From a bacterium (lineage in GTDB: Bacteria > Zixibacteria > MSB-5A5 > WJJR01): a DNA stretch of 64,000 nt. Every line of letters starts with the position of its first letter. Within the stretch, counting starts at the first letter, position 1. Below are positions 41,643-52,430 of the stretch, piece after piece. The notes below the pieces were generated by a model. The model saw only the letters and a program-made list of their open reading frames with translations. It was not told the origin of the DNA and made no database searches. The translations under genes and the position numbers were made by a program. The stretch is taken from NCBI GenBank assembly GCA_021813505.1, contig JAKAKI010000081.1, positions 62,001 through 126,000 of the forward strand, read 5' to 3'.

Positions 41643-42707
41643 TTATCCCGAAATGAAGCGAGCAATGTCATGGTAGGTGACCGTGACGATCAGGAGCACC
41701 AAAAGGAGCATCCCGACCTGTTGGGCAACGGCGCGCTGCTTCATCGACAGGGGTCTCCCCCGCAACTTCTCGATCAACAGAAAGACCAGGTGGCCGCCAT
41801 CCAGAATGGGGACCGGCAGGATGTTCAGGAGGGCCAGGTTGAGCGAGAGAACGGCCATGAAGTTCATGAGCACTGCCCAGCCTTCGCGGGCGACCTTGCC
41901 GGCGATTTGCGCGATCCCGACCGGACCTGAGACGTTTTTGATCGAAACGCTCCCGCTGACCAGCCCCCACAGGAATTTGAGCATCTCGCCGCAGAACTCG
42001 AAGGTTTGGCTGATCCCGCCACTGACCGCAGCGGTGAAGCCCACGTTTTCGGTCACATAGCCCATGCCGATGCCGATCACACCGACCACCGTGTCGCCGC
42101 CGTCGGTCTTCTTGGCTGTGTCGATGCGGGTGCGGACACGGGCGGAGTAGAGATCGCCGTCGTGTTTCCAGAGAACCTCGACGGTGTCGCCTGGACGGGA
42201 GTGGATCAGCTTGGCCATGGAGTCGAAATCGGAAACCCGGTTATGGTCGACGGCCTGGATGATATCACCTGTCTTGATTCCGATCTTGTCGGCAGGTCCG
42301 TCGGCGACGACGGGGCCGACGACGACTTGTGTCTTTTCAATCGTGTCACGGCCATGCAGCCAGAGCACCGCGATGAAGATTAATGCCGCGGCTACGAAAT
42401 TCATGAGGGGACCGGCCAGGATTACCAGAGTACGGGTGCCCACCGATTTGGACATGAACTCGCGCGGGTCACCGGTCGAGGGCTCGTCCGGGTTCTCCCC
42501 GACCATCTTGACGTAACCGCCGAGGGGTACCCAGGAGATGCAGTAGTCGGTTTCGCCGATCTGTTTACCGATCATCTTGGGAGGGAAACCCAGCGAAAAC
42601 CGTTCGACCTTGATCCCCGCCCACTTGGCCACAACAAAGTGACCCAGCTCGTGAATGAAGATCAGAACACCTAAAACGAAGACTGTTGCCCAGATCGTGG
42701 TTGTCAC
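41643..42707 (-). CDS. rseP: RIP-type zinc metalloprotease RseP/site-2 protease
   Basis: An intramembrane protease of envelope stress signalling. The zinc site is HELGHF near residue 19 in the first helix, and the third ligand motif is NILPVPILDGGHLVF near the C-terminal part. One PDZ domain (about 125-205, VVADGPADKIGIKTGDIIQAVD) lies between; E. coli RseP has two, so this is the single-PDZ form common in other phyla. The start is GTG 42707. It follows dxr by 37 bases on the same strand, the common dxr-rseP arrangement. Confidence 0.95.
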   Translation of the reverse strand: MTTTIWATVFVLGVLIFIHELGHFVVAKWAGIKVERFSLGFPPKMIGKQIGETDYCISWVPLGGYVKMVGENPDEPSTGDPREFMSKSVGTRTLVILAGPLMNFVAAALIFIAVLWLHGRDTIEKTQVVVGPVVADGPADKIGIKTGDIIQAVDHNRVSDFDSMAKLIHSRPGDTVEVLWKHDGDLYSARVRTRIDTAKKTDGGDTVVGVIGIGMGYVTENVGFTAAVSGGISQTFEFCGEMLKFLWGLVSGSVSIKNVSGPVGIAQIAGKVAREGWAVLMNFMAVLSLNLALLNILPVPILDGGHLVFLLIEKLRGRPLSMKQRAVAQQVGMLLLVLLIVTVTYHDIARFISG

Positions 42708-42744
42708 ATCCGACTCGCTTTCATCTGCTCTCTATATCGCCAAC

Positions 42745-43944
42745 CTATCGGGTTGATGCAACAGCCTTTGCAGGGGTTCCCGGCAGGTGGCCGGTTACGT
42801 AATCGCGTGCCCATCGGTCGGCGGCCACGATATCGTCGAAACACGGATCGGAGACGGGCTTGTGGGCCGTGAGGGTCTCCCCTATCTGATCCACGATTCC
42901 GGTGAACGGCAGGTGGCCATCCAGAAAAGCGGCCACGGCGATTTCATCGGCGGCATTGAGGACGGCGCAGGCCGTTGGCCCCATAGCCAGCGCACGCCGG
43001 GCCAGGTCTAAGGCAGGATAGCGGGCCAGATCGGGAGGGGTGAACTCCAGGGTGTTTGCTTTGGTCATATCCAGCGTTTGCGGACCTGTCACACCCTCCG
43101 GGCGTTCGGGGGCCAGCAGCGCATAGGCGATCGGCAAAGTCATGTCGGGAGAGCCGAGCTGGGCGATCACGGAGCCGTCCTGGTATTCCACCATCGAGTG
43201 CACCACAGACTGAGGATGGATGACGACGTCGATTTGGTCCGGAGTCAGGTCGAACAGCCAGGTGGCTTCGATGATTTCGAATGCCTTATTCATCATTGTC
43301 GCCGAGTCGATCGTGATCCGTGGGCCCATCCGCCATGTTGGGTGATTGAGCGCTTCGGCCGGCGTGATGGCTGCGAACGTCTCCAGCGGCCGATTGCGAA
43401 ATGGTCCTCCTGAGGCGGTCAGGATGATCTTCCGTACTTCCTCATGCGCTCCTGCCCGTAAACACTGCCAGACGGCCGAGTGTTCCGAATCAATTGGGGC
43501 GATGGTAACCCCCCGCTGCCGGGCACGGGGCATGACAACGGCGCCGGCGGCAACGAGCGTCTCTTTGTTGGCGAGGGCGATGTTCTTGCCGGCGTCGATG
43601 GCCGCCAAAGTGGGCGCGGCACCGGCAAAGCCGACTACGGCGACAACGAGGGTCTGGATTGAGGGCCAGGCGGCCATTTCGCAGAGGCTGTCGGGGTCGA
43701 CGAAGATTCGCCCGTAGTAATCTCCAAGCTGGGCCCGCAGAGCATCCCCCTGAGAGGAATCAATCAGGGCGACGACTTCGGGACGGTACTTGCGGACTTG
43801 GGCCGCGAGTAGATCGACATTGCGGGAAGCCGCGAGAGCGGTGACACGGAACCGGCCGGGGAAGCGGTCGACCACACGGAGGGTGTTCTGGCCAATGGAG
43901 CCAGTGCTTCCAAGAATGCCGATGTTAAGCGGAACTGGAATCAT
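42745..43944 (-). CDS. dxr: 1-deoxy-D-xylulose 5-phosphate reductoisomerase
   Basis: Makes 2-C-methyl-erythritol 4-phosphate, the committed step of non-mevalonate isoprenoid synthesis. The 399-residue product has the NADPH-binding GILGSTGSIGQNTLRVV, LANKETLVAAGAVV, the metal/substrate motif PIDSEHSAVWQCL, TASGGPFRN, HPTWRMGPRITIDSATMMNKAFE and HPQSVVHSMVEYQDGSV. Length and motifs are canonical. It forms a unit with rseP downstream. Confidence 0.97.
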   Translation of the reverse strand: MIPVPLNIGILGSTGSIGQNTLRVVDRFPGRFRVTALAASRNVDLLAAQVRKYRPEVVALIDSSQGDALRAQLGDYYGRIFVDPDSLCEMAAWPSIQTLVVAVVGFAGAAPTLAAIDAGKNIALANKETLVAAGAVVMPRARQRGVTIAPIDSEHSAVWQCLRAGAHEEVRKIILTASGGPFRNRPLETFAAITPAEALNHPTWRMGPRITIDSATMMNKAFEIIEATWLFDLTPDQIDVVIHPQSVVHSMVEYQDGSVIAQLGSPDMTLPIAYALLAPERPEGVTGPQTLDMTKANTLEFTPPDLARYPALDLARRALAMGPTACAVLNAADEIAVAAFLDGHLPFTGIVDQIGETLTAHKPVSDPCFDDIVAADRWARDYVTGHLPGTPAKAVASTR

Positions 43945-44005
43945 GGGACCGATGGGACCTATTGCACAGACGGAGGGCGTTCCGGCCTGTGGCCAGAACG
44001 CCCCC
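43941..44005. repeat. 9-bp repeat and hairpin between dxr and the cyclophilin gene
   Basis: ATGGGACCG/ATGGGACCT repeats the 9-base theme (43943-43960). A stem GGGCGTTC-C-GGCC / GGCC-A-GAACGCCC (about 43977-44004) follows, without a T-tract. Confidence 0.45.
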
Positions 44006-44027
44006 TGGAGAATACCCGTACGATCAA

Positions 44028-44927
44028 TTAGTTCGTCTTCTCAGTTTTCTCGACGGTAACCTTGGTCATCTTGACCGGCTCCGCAGGACGCTCGCCGTTG
44101 CACTTGACCTTTTCGATCTTGTGGACGACGTCCAGGCCCTCAATGACTTTGCCGAAGACCGTGTACTTGTTGTCCAGCGAGGCCAGGCGTCCAAGGCAGA
44201 TAAAGAACTGCGAACCGGCCGAATTGGGATCGGCCGACCGCGCCATCGACAGCACGCCGTCTTCATGCAGCTTGTTGTTGAACTCAGCGGGGACATTGTA
44301 TCCAGGGCCACCGGTGCCGTTGCCGAGCGGATCGCCGCCCTGGATCACAAATCCGGGGACAATGCGGTGGAACTGAAGGGAATCATAGAATCCCTTGTTG
44401 GTCAGATACACAAAGCTCTGGCAATGCTTGGGAGCAACGTCGGGCCACAGTTCGAGCACGATCTTCCCCATGGTCGTTTCCATGACGACCTTCGGCTTTT
44501 CGCCTTTGGCAAACGTGACGCTCTTATACGGAGCTTTGGGATCGACGGCCTCGGTCACTGCCTTACTCCCTTCCTTGGCTTTCGTGGCGGCCTTGGCCTC
44601 GGTTTCCTGAGTTGTGGCCTTGGGCTTTGGCTGAGCTTTCTTGCCGGTGTCAGCGGGTGCAGTCTGAGTGGCCTTGGCTTTCGTGGTGTCCGGCGTCGAC
44701 GGCGGTGTCACATGCTTGCCGGTGTCCGCGTGTGTCGCTGCGGGAACCACGGCTTTGGGCTTGGTCGTGTCCGGCGCAGGCGGAGTCACTTTCTTGGCAG
44801 TATCCTGCGCTGCGGTCGCGGGAGCCTTGGTCGAATCTTGTGCGACAGCACTGGTGGCAACCGCAAGACTGAACGCACCGGTGATGGTGAGTGTCAGTAA
44901 GGCTGCCCGTACGGTTAGTTTTCGCAT
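44028..44927 (-). CDS. Exported cyclophilin-type peptidyl-prolyl isomerase with Thr/Pro/Lys-rich linker
   Basis: A 299-residue protein. ATG 44927 is chosen because AGGAGGA lies just upstream and a signal peptide follows (MRKLTVRAALLTLTITGAFS...VAQ). Residues about 30-125 are a low-complexity linker with repeated PDTTK, ADTGKK and KPKA motifs. The cyclophilin domain comes after: MGKIVLELWPDVAPKHCQSFVYL, FHRIVPGFVIQGGDP, SAGSQFFICLG and YTVFGKVIEGLDVVHKIE, with the catalytic Arg in FHRIVPGFVIQGG present. It should catalyse proline isomerisation in the periplasm, perhaps on folding outer-membrane proteins. Confidence 0.93.
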   Translation of the reverse strand: MRKLTVRAALLTLTITGAFSLAVATSAVAQDSTKAPATAAQDTAKKVTPPAPDTTKPKAVVPAATHADTGKHVTPPSTPDTTKAKATQTAPADTGKKAQPKPKATTQETEAKAATKAKEGSKAVTEAVDPKAPYKSVTFAKGEKPKVVMETTMGKIVLELWPDVAPKHCQSFVYLTNKGFYDSLQFHRIVPGFVIQGGDPLGNGTGGPGYNVPAEFNNKLHEDGVLSMARSADPNSAGSQFFICLGRLASLDNKYTVFGKVIEGLDVVHKIEKVKCNGERPAEPVKMTKVTVEKTEKTN

Positions 44928-45054
44928 TGAACTTCCTCCTTGGAAAACCATTTTAGTTTCAAGCGGCACAATAAGTTCCTGAATAATCCTCAAGGCAAGA
45001 CAATTCGGCCAAGCTAATATCTTGTAGGGCAATCACTTGCTGTTCGCTGTGGGC

Positions 45055-45474
45055 CTAATGCCCTGAGACCAAGATTTCGTCAGCGATGCGGATGCGATTT
45101 TGGGCACGACGGAACGCGGCGGTGGCGCGGTCGACGTCGAGGCCTTCGGGACGATCACGCAGCCGCTTGTCGGCACGATCGAGGGCGGTAACGGCGCGGG
45201 CCCTGTCGATCTTGGTGGCGTGCTCGGCAGCATCGGCGAGGATGGTGGCGCGATTGTGAGCGACTTCGAGGAAACCACCCGACACCGCCAGCAACAGTTC
45301 CGTGCCGCCGGGAAGGTGGATCGTGATCTTACCCGGTTGCAATGGGGTGATCAGCGCAGCATGATTGGCCATGACCCCGAGATATCCCTGGGCGCCGGGG
45401 ACAATGATCGACTCGACCATCTCTTCAAGGATGGTCTCCTCGGGGGTCGCGATGGAGAGCTGGTAGGTTGCCAT
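45055..45474 (-). CDS. atpC: F-type ATP synthase epsilon subunit
   Basis: Central-stalk subunit of F1 that couples c-ring rotation to catalysis and can inhibit hydrolysis. The 139-residue product has the N-terminal beta-sandwich (LSIATPEETILEEMVESIIVPGAQGYLGVMANHAALITPLQPG) and a C-terminal helical hairpin. It is last in the atp gene set, 39 bases after atpD. Confidence 0.95.
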   Translation of the reverse strand: MATYQLSIATPEETILEEMVESIIVPGAQGYLGVMANHAALITPLQPGKITIHLPGGTELLLAVSGGFLEVAHNRATILADAAEHATKIDRARAVTALDRADKRLRDRPEGLDVDRATAAFRRAQNRIRIADEILVSGH

Positions 45475-45513
45475 AAAATGCTAAAGGGCCATCGACACGC
45501 TAGGCTGTGCCGT

Positions 45514-46950
<1,437 letters not shown>

Positions 46951-46983
46951 TCAACAGTCAGACAGAAATCTCAGTTGTTCGCG

Positions 46984-47105
46984 CGCAAGGGGCTGGAAGC
47001 CCCTTGTCCGCCGATTCAGAGTTGAGCGGTTGAGGGAGGGCGAGGCTCCTGCCGAGCCTGCGTCCCGCGCGGAAACCTGGCTCGGCGGGAGCCTCGCCCT
47101 CCCTC
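46984..47105. repeat. Two hairpins, one with 27-bp arms, inside the atp operon
   Basis: CAAGGGGCT-GGA-AGCCCCTTG (about 46986-47006) is the same palindrome seen at 57973 and 58156. Next, arms 47032-47058 and 47079-47105 match at 26 of 27 positions around a 20-base loop. They lie between atpG and atpD and may act as an mRNA processing or attenuation point, or be a REP-type insertion. Confidence 0.7.
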
Positions 47106-47149
47106 GGGCAATCCTGTGCTATGATCAATACACGTTTCATAGATCGGTT

Positions 47150-48016
47150 CTACTTCAACGCCTCGGCACCGCCGACGATATCGAGGAGTTCCTTGGTGAT
47201 CGCGGATTGGCGTGCCTTGTTGAATTGCAGGGTGAGCACGTCGATCATCTCCCCTGCCGATTTGGTGGCACCACCCATGGCGATCATCCGGGCAGCGTGT
47301 TCGGCCGCGAACGATTCGGCAATGGCGGTTTGCATCCGGGTGGTCACATAGCGCGGCATCAGATCGGCGAAGATCGCGGCCGGATCCGGCTCAAAGATAT
47401 AGTCGGCGCGGTGGCTGCTGCTTTCCTGAACCGACTCGATCGGCAGGAAGCGGCTGAGGGTGATCTCGTACCGGGATGTTGTGATGAATTTTGCGTACAG
47501 GATATGAATCGCATCGGTCTCGCCTGAGACGAATCGTACGGCGAGTTCGGCCGCGATGCGGCGGACGCGAGTGAAGTCCATGTTGCCGCCGAAATCCTGG
47601 TGCCTGCCGACGACAGGAATCGGGCGTTTCTTGAACCAGTCGACGCCGCGCTTGCCGATGCAGACGAGTTCGGCATTCGCGGGAGTGTAGTCCTTCAGAA
47701 ACAGCGTCGCGCGACGAATCAGATTGGCGTTGAACGATCCGCACAGGCCACGATCGGATGTGACCAGCACGAGCGTCGTCTTGCGCACGGGACGCTGTTC
47801 GAAGTATGGATGCGGCACCGAACCGCCGGCCTGGGCAATCGCGCTCGACAGATTGGAGAGGATCAGTTCCATCTTGGTGGCATAGGGACGCGACCGTTCC
47901 GCGCGCATCTGCGCCTTGCGCAGTTTGGCGGCGGAGACCATCTCCATGGCCTTTGTGATCTGCTGGGTCGAGCGGACCGAGCGGATCCGGCGTTTGATGT
48001 CACGCAACGATGGCAT
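47150..48016 (-). CDS. atpG: F-type ATP synthase gamma subunit
   Basis: The rotating shaft of F1. 288 residues with the N-terminal coiled coil MPSLRDIKRRIRSVRSTQQITKAMEMVSAAKLRKAQ, the central SDRGLCGSFNANLIR and the C-terminal ATKSAGEMIDVLTLQFNKARQSAITKELLDIVGGAEAL. Canonical length and motifs. Confidence 0.97.
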   Translation of the reverse strand: MPSLRDIKRRIRSVRSTQQITKAMEMVSAAKLRKAQMRAERSRPYATKMELILSNLSSAIAQAGGSVPHPYFEQRPVRKTTLVLVTSDRGLCGSFNANLIRRATLFLKDYTPANAELVCIGKRGVDWFKKRPIPVVGRHQDFGGNMDFTRVRRIAAELAVRFVSGETDAIHILYAKFITTSRYEITLSRFLPIESVQESSSHRADYIFEPDPAAIFADLMPRYVTTRMQTAIAESFAAEHAARMIAMGGATKSAGEMIDVLTLQFNKARQSAITKELLDIVGGAEALK

Positions 48017-48042
48017 GCGTTATCCGGCGGGCAAAGCCCACG

Positions 48043-49551
48043 TTACGGCTTGAAGACCCCTTTGAATTTGACGACCGCTTCTTTCAGTTTCGCGTCGAGA
48101 TCGTCGGTCAATTGGCCTTTCGTCTTCAGTGTATGGCCTACATCGGGGTAGTCCTTGTGCATAAAGGCGAGGAATTCGCGCTCGAACTTGCGCACCGCAC
48201 CGACCGGCAGATCATCGAGGTGGCCATTGGCGCCCGCCCAGATCACCATGACCTGATCCTCGACGGGCATCGGAACATACTGATCCTGTTTGAGCAGCTC
48301 GACCATGCGTTCACCGCGTGTCAACTGGCGGCGCGTGGCTTCGTCAAGATCGGAACCGAACTGGGCGAATGCCGCCAGTTCGCGGTATTGGGCCAGATCG
48401 AGGCGCAAACGTCCGGCGATTTTCTTCATCGCCTTGGTCTGGGCATTTCCGCCAACGCGCGACACCGAAATACCGACATTGATCGCAGGACGAACGCCTG
48501 AATAGAAAAGGTCGCCTTCGAGGAATATCTGACCATCGGTGATCGAGATCACGTTGGTCGGAATATACGCGGTGACGTCGCCGGCCTGCGTTTCGATAAT
48601 GGGAAGTGCCGTCAGCGAACCACCACCGAGCTGGTCGTTTAGCTTGGCCGCACGCTCCAACAAACGCGAGTGGAGGTAGAAAACGTCGCCGGGGAACGCC
48701 TCGCGTCCCGGCGGGCGGCGCAACAAAAGCGCCAACTGGCGGTACGCGGTCGCGTGCTTGGAGAGGTCATCATAGATGCAGACGACGTGACGTTTGGTGT
48801 AGAGGAATTCTTCGCCGATCGCGACACCGGCGTACGGCGCGATGAATTGCAGCGGCGCCGGATCGGTGGCGGAGGCCACAACCACGGTGGTGTAGTCCAT
48901 GGCGCCGTGCTTGCGCAGGATTTCCACGACTTTGGCCACGGTGGATGATTTCTGGCCGATCGCGACATATATGCAGTAAAGATCGTTGCCCTTTTGGTTG
49001 ATGATTGTGTCGATGGCGATGGCCGTCTTGCCGGTCTGGCGGTCGCCGATGATGAGTTCGCGCTGGCCGCGTCCAATCGGAATCATCGAATCGATGGCCT
49101 TGAGTCCGGTCTGCACCGGTTCTTTCACCGGCTGGCGTTCCACGACCGAAGGGGCGCGGCCTTCCAGTGGCCGGAACTTGTCAGTGACAATCGGTCCGGC
49201 GCCATCAAGCGGCAGGCCAATGGGGCTGACCACGCGTCCGATCAGGGCATCGCCGACAGGCACGGATGCGACACGTCCGGTACGGCGCACGGTATCACCC
49301 TCTTTGATATCGCGGTCCGAACCGAAAATTGCGCAACCGACGTTGTCCTCTTCGAGGTTGAGGATCATCCCCATGATATCGCCGGGGAAGAGCACCAGCT
49401 CGGACATCATGGCGTCCTCAAGCCCCCAGACGCGGGCGATTCCGTCGCCGACCTGGAGGACAGTGCCGACCGACTCCATGTCGAGGCGGCCTTCGTATTT
49501 GTCGATTTCGCGTGCGATGATCGACGAAACTTCTTCGGGTCTCAAAGCCAT
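48043..49551 (-). CDS. atpA: F-type ATP synthase alpha subunit
   Basis: Regulatory nucleotide-binding subunit of F1. 502 residues from ATG 49551 ([16 protein letters not shown]), which has GTGGAG nine bases upstream; the in-frame GTG at 49566 is part of that site. P-loop GDRQTGKT (169-176), catalytic-interface Arg in the [11 protein letters not shown] motif ([17 protein letters not shown]), and the DELSEED-equivalent C-terminal helical domain are present. A short 9-bp repeat tract separates it from atpH. Confidence 0.97.
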   Translation of the reverse strand: MALRPEEVSSIIAREIDKYEGRLDMESVGTVLQVGDGIARVWGLEDAMMSELVLFPGDIMGMILNLEEDNVGCAIFGSDRDIKEGDTVRRTGRVASVPVGDALIGRVVSPIGLPLDGAGPIVTDKFRPLEGRAPSVVERQPVKEPVQTGLKAIDSMIPIGRGQRELIIGDRQTGKTAIAIDTIINQKGNDLYCIYVAIGQKSSTVAKVVEILRKHGAMDYTTVVVASATDPAPLQFIAPYAGVAIGEEFLYTKRHVVCIYDDLSKHATAYRQLALLLRRPPGREAFPGDVFYLHSRLLERAAKLNDQLGGGSLTALPIIETQAGDVTAYIPTNVISITDGQIFLEGDLFYSGVRPAINVGISVSRVGGNAQTKAMKKIAGRLRLDLAQYRELAAFAQFGSDLDEATRRQLTRGERMVELLKQDQYVPMPVEDQVMVIWAGANGHLDDLPVGAVRKFEREFLAFMHKDYPDVGHTLKTKGQLTDDLDAKLKEAVVKFKGVFKP

Positions 49552-49572
49552 TTTGTATTTCTCCACGATTTG

Positions 49573-49612
49573 TTAGTGGACGAAGTGGACTTAGTGGACG
49601 CAGTGGACGAGG
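49573..49612. repeat. Degenerate 9-bp tandem repeat (GTGGACNNA type), four units
   Basis: GTGGACGAA, GTGGACTTA, GTGGACGCA and GTGGACGAG lie between atpA and atpH, inside the operon. Confidence 0.75.
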
Positions 49613-49652
49613 CACCGGTGATTGATGGAATCGGGAATGAACAGGTCATCGG

Positions 49653-50210
49653 TCAGGCTGCCTCGTGAACTTTGATGCCGCGCAACTGGTCGCGCAGACG
49701 GGCCAGGTCGTGGCGGACGGAATGGTCGATGATTTCGCCACCGATGAGAACGACGACGCCCCCCAGGATTTCCGGATCCACTTCGAGCTTATGCCGGACT
49801 TTTTTCCCGCTGATTCGTTCGAGCCGGGCCACAATTCGGTCGCGTTCCTGATCATTGAGCGGAACGGCACTGGTGATCGTGGCTTCAACGATGCCTTGCG
49901 CTTCATCCCACATCTGGCCGAACAACCGGATGATTTCCGGCAGGTGGTCGGCCCGCGCTTTGTCGACGAGGAACAGCACGAAGTCACGCACCATTGGCTG
50001 AGCGACGTCTTTGAGCACCGTCCGCACCAGCGTGCGCTTCTCTTCGTCGGGAACTTGGGGAGCAGCGAGGAATTCGAGGAACCGGGGCTCTTTGACGAGC
50101 ACATCGCGCAGCACCACGAGGTCGGCCCAAACAGCGGGCTCGGCTTGCGCCTTGCGGGCGAGGCCGAAGATGGCGGTGGCGTATTTCCCTGCGATGCGAG
50201 TTCCGGTCAT
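49653..50210 (-). CDS. atpH: F-type ATP synthase delta subunit
   Basis: Peripheral-stalk subunit joining F1 to the b subunits. 185 residues: an N-terminal helical bundle (AGKYATAIFGLARKAQAEPAVWADL) and the C-terminal LEVDPEILGGVVVLIGGEIIDHSVRHDLARLRDQL, which is the family signature. Confidence 0.95.
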   Translation of the reverse strand: MTGTRIAGKYATAIFGLARKAQAEPAVWADLVVLRDVLVKEPRFLEFLAAPQVPDEEKRTLVRTVLKDVAQPMVRDFVLFLVDKARADHLPEIIRLFGQMWDEAQGIVEATITSAVPLNDQERDRIVARLERISGKKVRHKLEVDPEILGGVVVLIGGEIIDHSVRHDLARLRDQLRGIKVHEAA

Positions 50211-50227
50211 GGGCTCAGCCTGCTGCT

Positions 50228-50728
50228 TCAGTTGGCTCCGGAGATGGGAGCGGATTCGATTTCATCGACAAACCGGGCGATCAGGCGGCGCTGGGCATCT
50301 TGATCGATCGACTGCTTGATGATGCGCTCGGTGGCGACGACGGTCATGCCGACGATCTGATCTTTGAGTTCCACCCGGGCCTTGGCGAGATCACGTTGCA
50401 GGTCGGCACGGGCTTTCTCGATGATCTTGTGGGCTTCGGCACGGGCCTCTTCGCGGATTTCTCCGGCGATGCGGCGTCCGTCGGTGATCGCTTCCTGGAT
50501 CTTCTGGCGCGCCTCAGCTTCGATATCTTTGAGTTGTGACGCGTAACGGGCCGCCGCATCCTCCGCCTCACGCCGCTTGTCGGCGGCGGCATCGAAATCG
50601 GATTTGATCTTGCGGCGCCGTTCTTCCAGCACACCGAGAAGCGGGCCCCACGCGAAGCGCCGCAGAATCCACAGCGCGATCAGGAAGCCGACGATGTGAG
50701 TCAGAATCTGTGATATTTCGGGATTCAT
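50228..50728 (-). CDS. atpF: F-type ATP synthase b subunit
   Basis: Peripheral-stalk subunit, 166 residues: one N-terminal helix (ISQILTHIVGFLIALWILRRFAW), then a long charged coiled coil rich in Ala, Glu and Arg. Only one b-type gene is present, so the stalk is probably a b2 homodimer. Confidence 0.95.
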   Translation of the reverse strand: MNPEISQILTHIVGFLIALWILRRFAWGPLLGVLEERRRKIKSDFDAAADKRREAEDAAARYASQLKDIEAEARQKIQEAITDGRRIAGEIREEARAEAHKIIEKARADLQRDLAKARVELKDQIVGMTVVATERIIKQSIDQDAQRRLIARFVDEIESAPISGAN

Positions 50729-50818
50729 GCCTGGTTTTCCCTTTCACCATCACGCGGCCGGAGCGCCATTGGCACACCTATCCGGCAGCGATCTGCGAAA
50801 TTCTCCCCGCGTCCGCGG

Positions 50819-51052
50819 TCAGGCAATCCGGCCCTGCAGGATGAAGAAGGCGACCAGTGCATAGATGGTCAGCGCTTCGATCAGCGCGCAGCCGATGATC
50901 ATGCCGGTTTGGATCTTGCCGGCGGCTTCCGGCTGACGGCCCATGGCGTCCATGGCGGCAGCAACGGCGCGACCGAGTCCGAACGCCGATCCCAGGGCGG
51001 CAATCGCCAGGCCGAGCGGAAGGGCAAACGATAATGCGGTTTTGAAGTCCAT
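50819..51052 (-). CDS. atpE: F-type ATP synthase c subunit
   Basis: The rotor-ring proteolipid, 77 residues. ATG 51052 is fixed by AAGGAG just upstream and the normal length; a longer frame upstream is not real. Two helices flank the polar loop GRQPEAAGKI. The ion-binding Glu lies in CALIEALTIYALV. The extra Gln and Ser that accompany Na+ binding in sodium-type c subunits are not seen, so proton coupling is likely. Confidence 0.95.
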   Translation of the reverse strand: MDFKTALSFALPLGLAIAALGSAFGLGRAVAAAMDAMGRQPEAAGKIQTGMIIGCALIEALTIYALVAFFILQGRIA

Positions 51053-51103
51053 GATGGTTCTCCTTTTGGTCAATAGTTCGAGGGTGACATGATTGCGCTT
51101 TGC

Positions 51104-51133
51104 CATAGGTCCTATAGGACCTATTGAACCTAT
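51104..51133. repeat. 9-bp periodic repeat ahead of atpE
   Basis: ATAGGTCCT, ATAGGACCT and ATTGAACCT run in tandem between atpB and atpE; this is another member of the 9-base periodic family. Confidence 0.5.
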
Positions 51134-51137
51134 TCTT

Positions 51138-51998
51138 CTAGTGGTGCTCGGCGTGCTCCTCGTGGGTGGCAAGCATCATCGAGAAGTACACAGTTGACAG
51201 TAATGTGAACACGAGTGCCTGGATCGTGCCGGTCAGGAGCGCCAGAAAAATGAAAGGCAGCTCCAACGGAATACCGACTGGTGAGTGCATAAAGGAGACG
51301 GCCATGACACCGAGACCGACAAATGCGGCCAGGAGCACGTCCTCTCCCGTGATATTGCCGAATAGACGTAACGAAAGTGAGAGTGGCTTGGCGAGTTCGC
51401 CGATGATGTGGATCGGCAAATTGAGCGGAACGAGTATCCACTGCACGGTGTCGCGCGGGCTGCCCATGAGGTGATCGACGTATCCTTTGATCCCCTGCTT
51501 CCTGAGTCCGGCGTACTGGACGTAGAGGAAGACACAGACCGCGAGGGCGATCGTGGTGTTGATTCCGTTCGGGCCACCGGTCGGCGACATCATGCCGGGG
51601 ATGAGCCCGAACATGTTCATGCACCAGATGTAGATGAACAGGGTGCCCAGGAACGGCGTGTACTTCCGACCCTCCGGACCAAGAATACCGGCGAAGAAAT
51701 CATCGAGTCCCTCAACCACCATCTCGAGGAAGTTCTGCAGTTTTCCCGGCAGAAGGCCGTGTTTGCGTGTGGCGGACCAGGCGACGATCGAGATAATGAT
51801 CGCCACGGTGAAGGCGAAGACCACATTCTCCCAGTGGTGGAGAAACTGAATGAACGGCGAGTCGTGAAAGTAGTGCGACAGGAGCGTGATGACATTGGGC
51901 AGTTCGGGAGCGCCCGCCGGTTTGGCGGCCCCGCCCTCGGCGACGTGCTCAGTGACGTCAAGAAGTGGATAGAACATGGCGAGCAGAGCCGTCAGCAT
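51138..51998 (-). CDS. atpB: F-type ATP synthase a subunit
   Basis: The stator half-channel subunit in the membrane, 286 residues with about six hydrophobic segments. The essential Arg is in ELAKPLSLSLRLFGNITGEDVL. An N-terminal periplasmic stretch (HVAEGGAAKPAGAPELPNV) is present. The His-rich tail HEEHAEHH is unusual but not unique. Start overlaps the atpI stop by one base. Confidence 0.96.
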   Translation of the reverse strand: MLTALLAMFYPLLDVTEHVAEGGAAKPAGAPELPNVITLLSHYFHDSPFIQFLHHWENVVFAFTVAIIISIVAWSATRKHGLLPGKLQNFLEMVVEGLDDFFAGILGPEGRKYTPFLGTLFIYIWCMNMFGLIPGMMSPTGGPNGINTTIALAVCVFLYVQYAGLRKQGIKGYVDHLMGSPRDTVQWILVPLNLPIHIIGELAKPLSLSLRLFGNITGEDVLLAAFVGLGVMAVSFMHSPVGIPLELPFIFLALLTGTIQALVFTLLSTVYFSMMLATHEEHAEHH

Positions 51999-52414
51999 CA
52001 GGTGCGGGTCCCCAGAGTCTCAGGTGTCGACGCGGGGCGCTTGGCCCGGTCGTCAAGATGAAGGAAGATGCGTCCGGCGGCTTTCAGCGCGACAACCACG
52101 AACAGGATCGTAAATCCCGCGAGAAGTGCCAGCGGCGGGAACCAGCCTGAAGTGAGAATGAAATAGCCGCCGACATACAGAACCGGGAATTTGATGGCCG
52201 CCATAGTAAGGGCGCGGCGGCGATCGATGCCATGCGGTGTCACCAGCGCGGTGATCACGCGCGTCAGTGCCCAGAAATTGCCGATGCCCCAGGCACAACC
52301 GACCAGAATTCCCCACGCGAATTCAATGTTGTAGTACAGTGCCACAAAGGCGAAGGCGAGCACACCCACGACGGCGGTGGCTCGCATCACCCGATGAAGG
52401 AACTCCAATCCCAA
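51998..52414 (-). CDS. atpI: ATP synthase subunit I-like membrane protein
   Basis: A 138-residue protein with four hydrophobic helices (residues about 10-30, 32-52, 72-92, 95-115), the topology of AtpI/AtpR-type assembly factors for the c-ring. Sequence conservation in this family is low, so the call depends on topology and on its place between atpZ and atpB. Confidence 0.8.
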   Translation of the reverse strand: MGLEFLHRVMRATAVVGVLAFAFVALYYNIEFAWGILVGCAWGIGNFWALTRVITALVTPHGIDRRRALTMAAIKFPVLYVGGYFILTSGWFPPLALLAGFTILFVVVALKAAGRIFLHLDDRAKRPASTPETLGTRT

Positions 52415-52430
52415 TTTGACCCTCGCGACT

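Noticed and set aside
43962-44900. 312-codon plus-strand frame over the cyclophilin gene
   Set aside because: Its Gly/Leu/Cys runs come from the Thr/Lys/Pro-rich linker read backwards.
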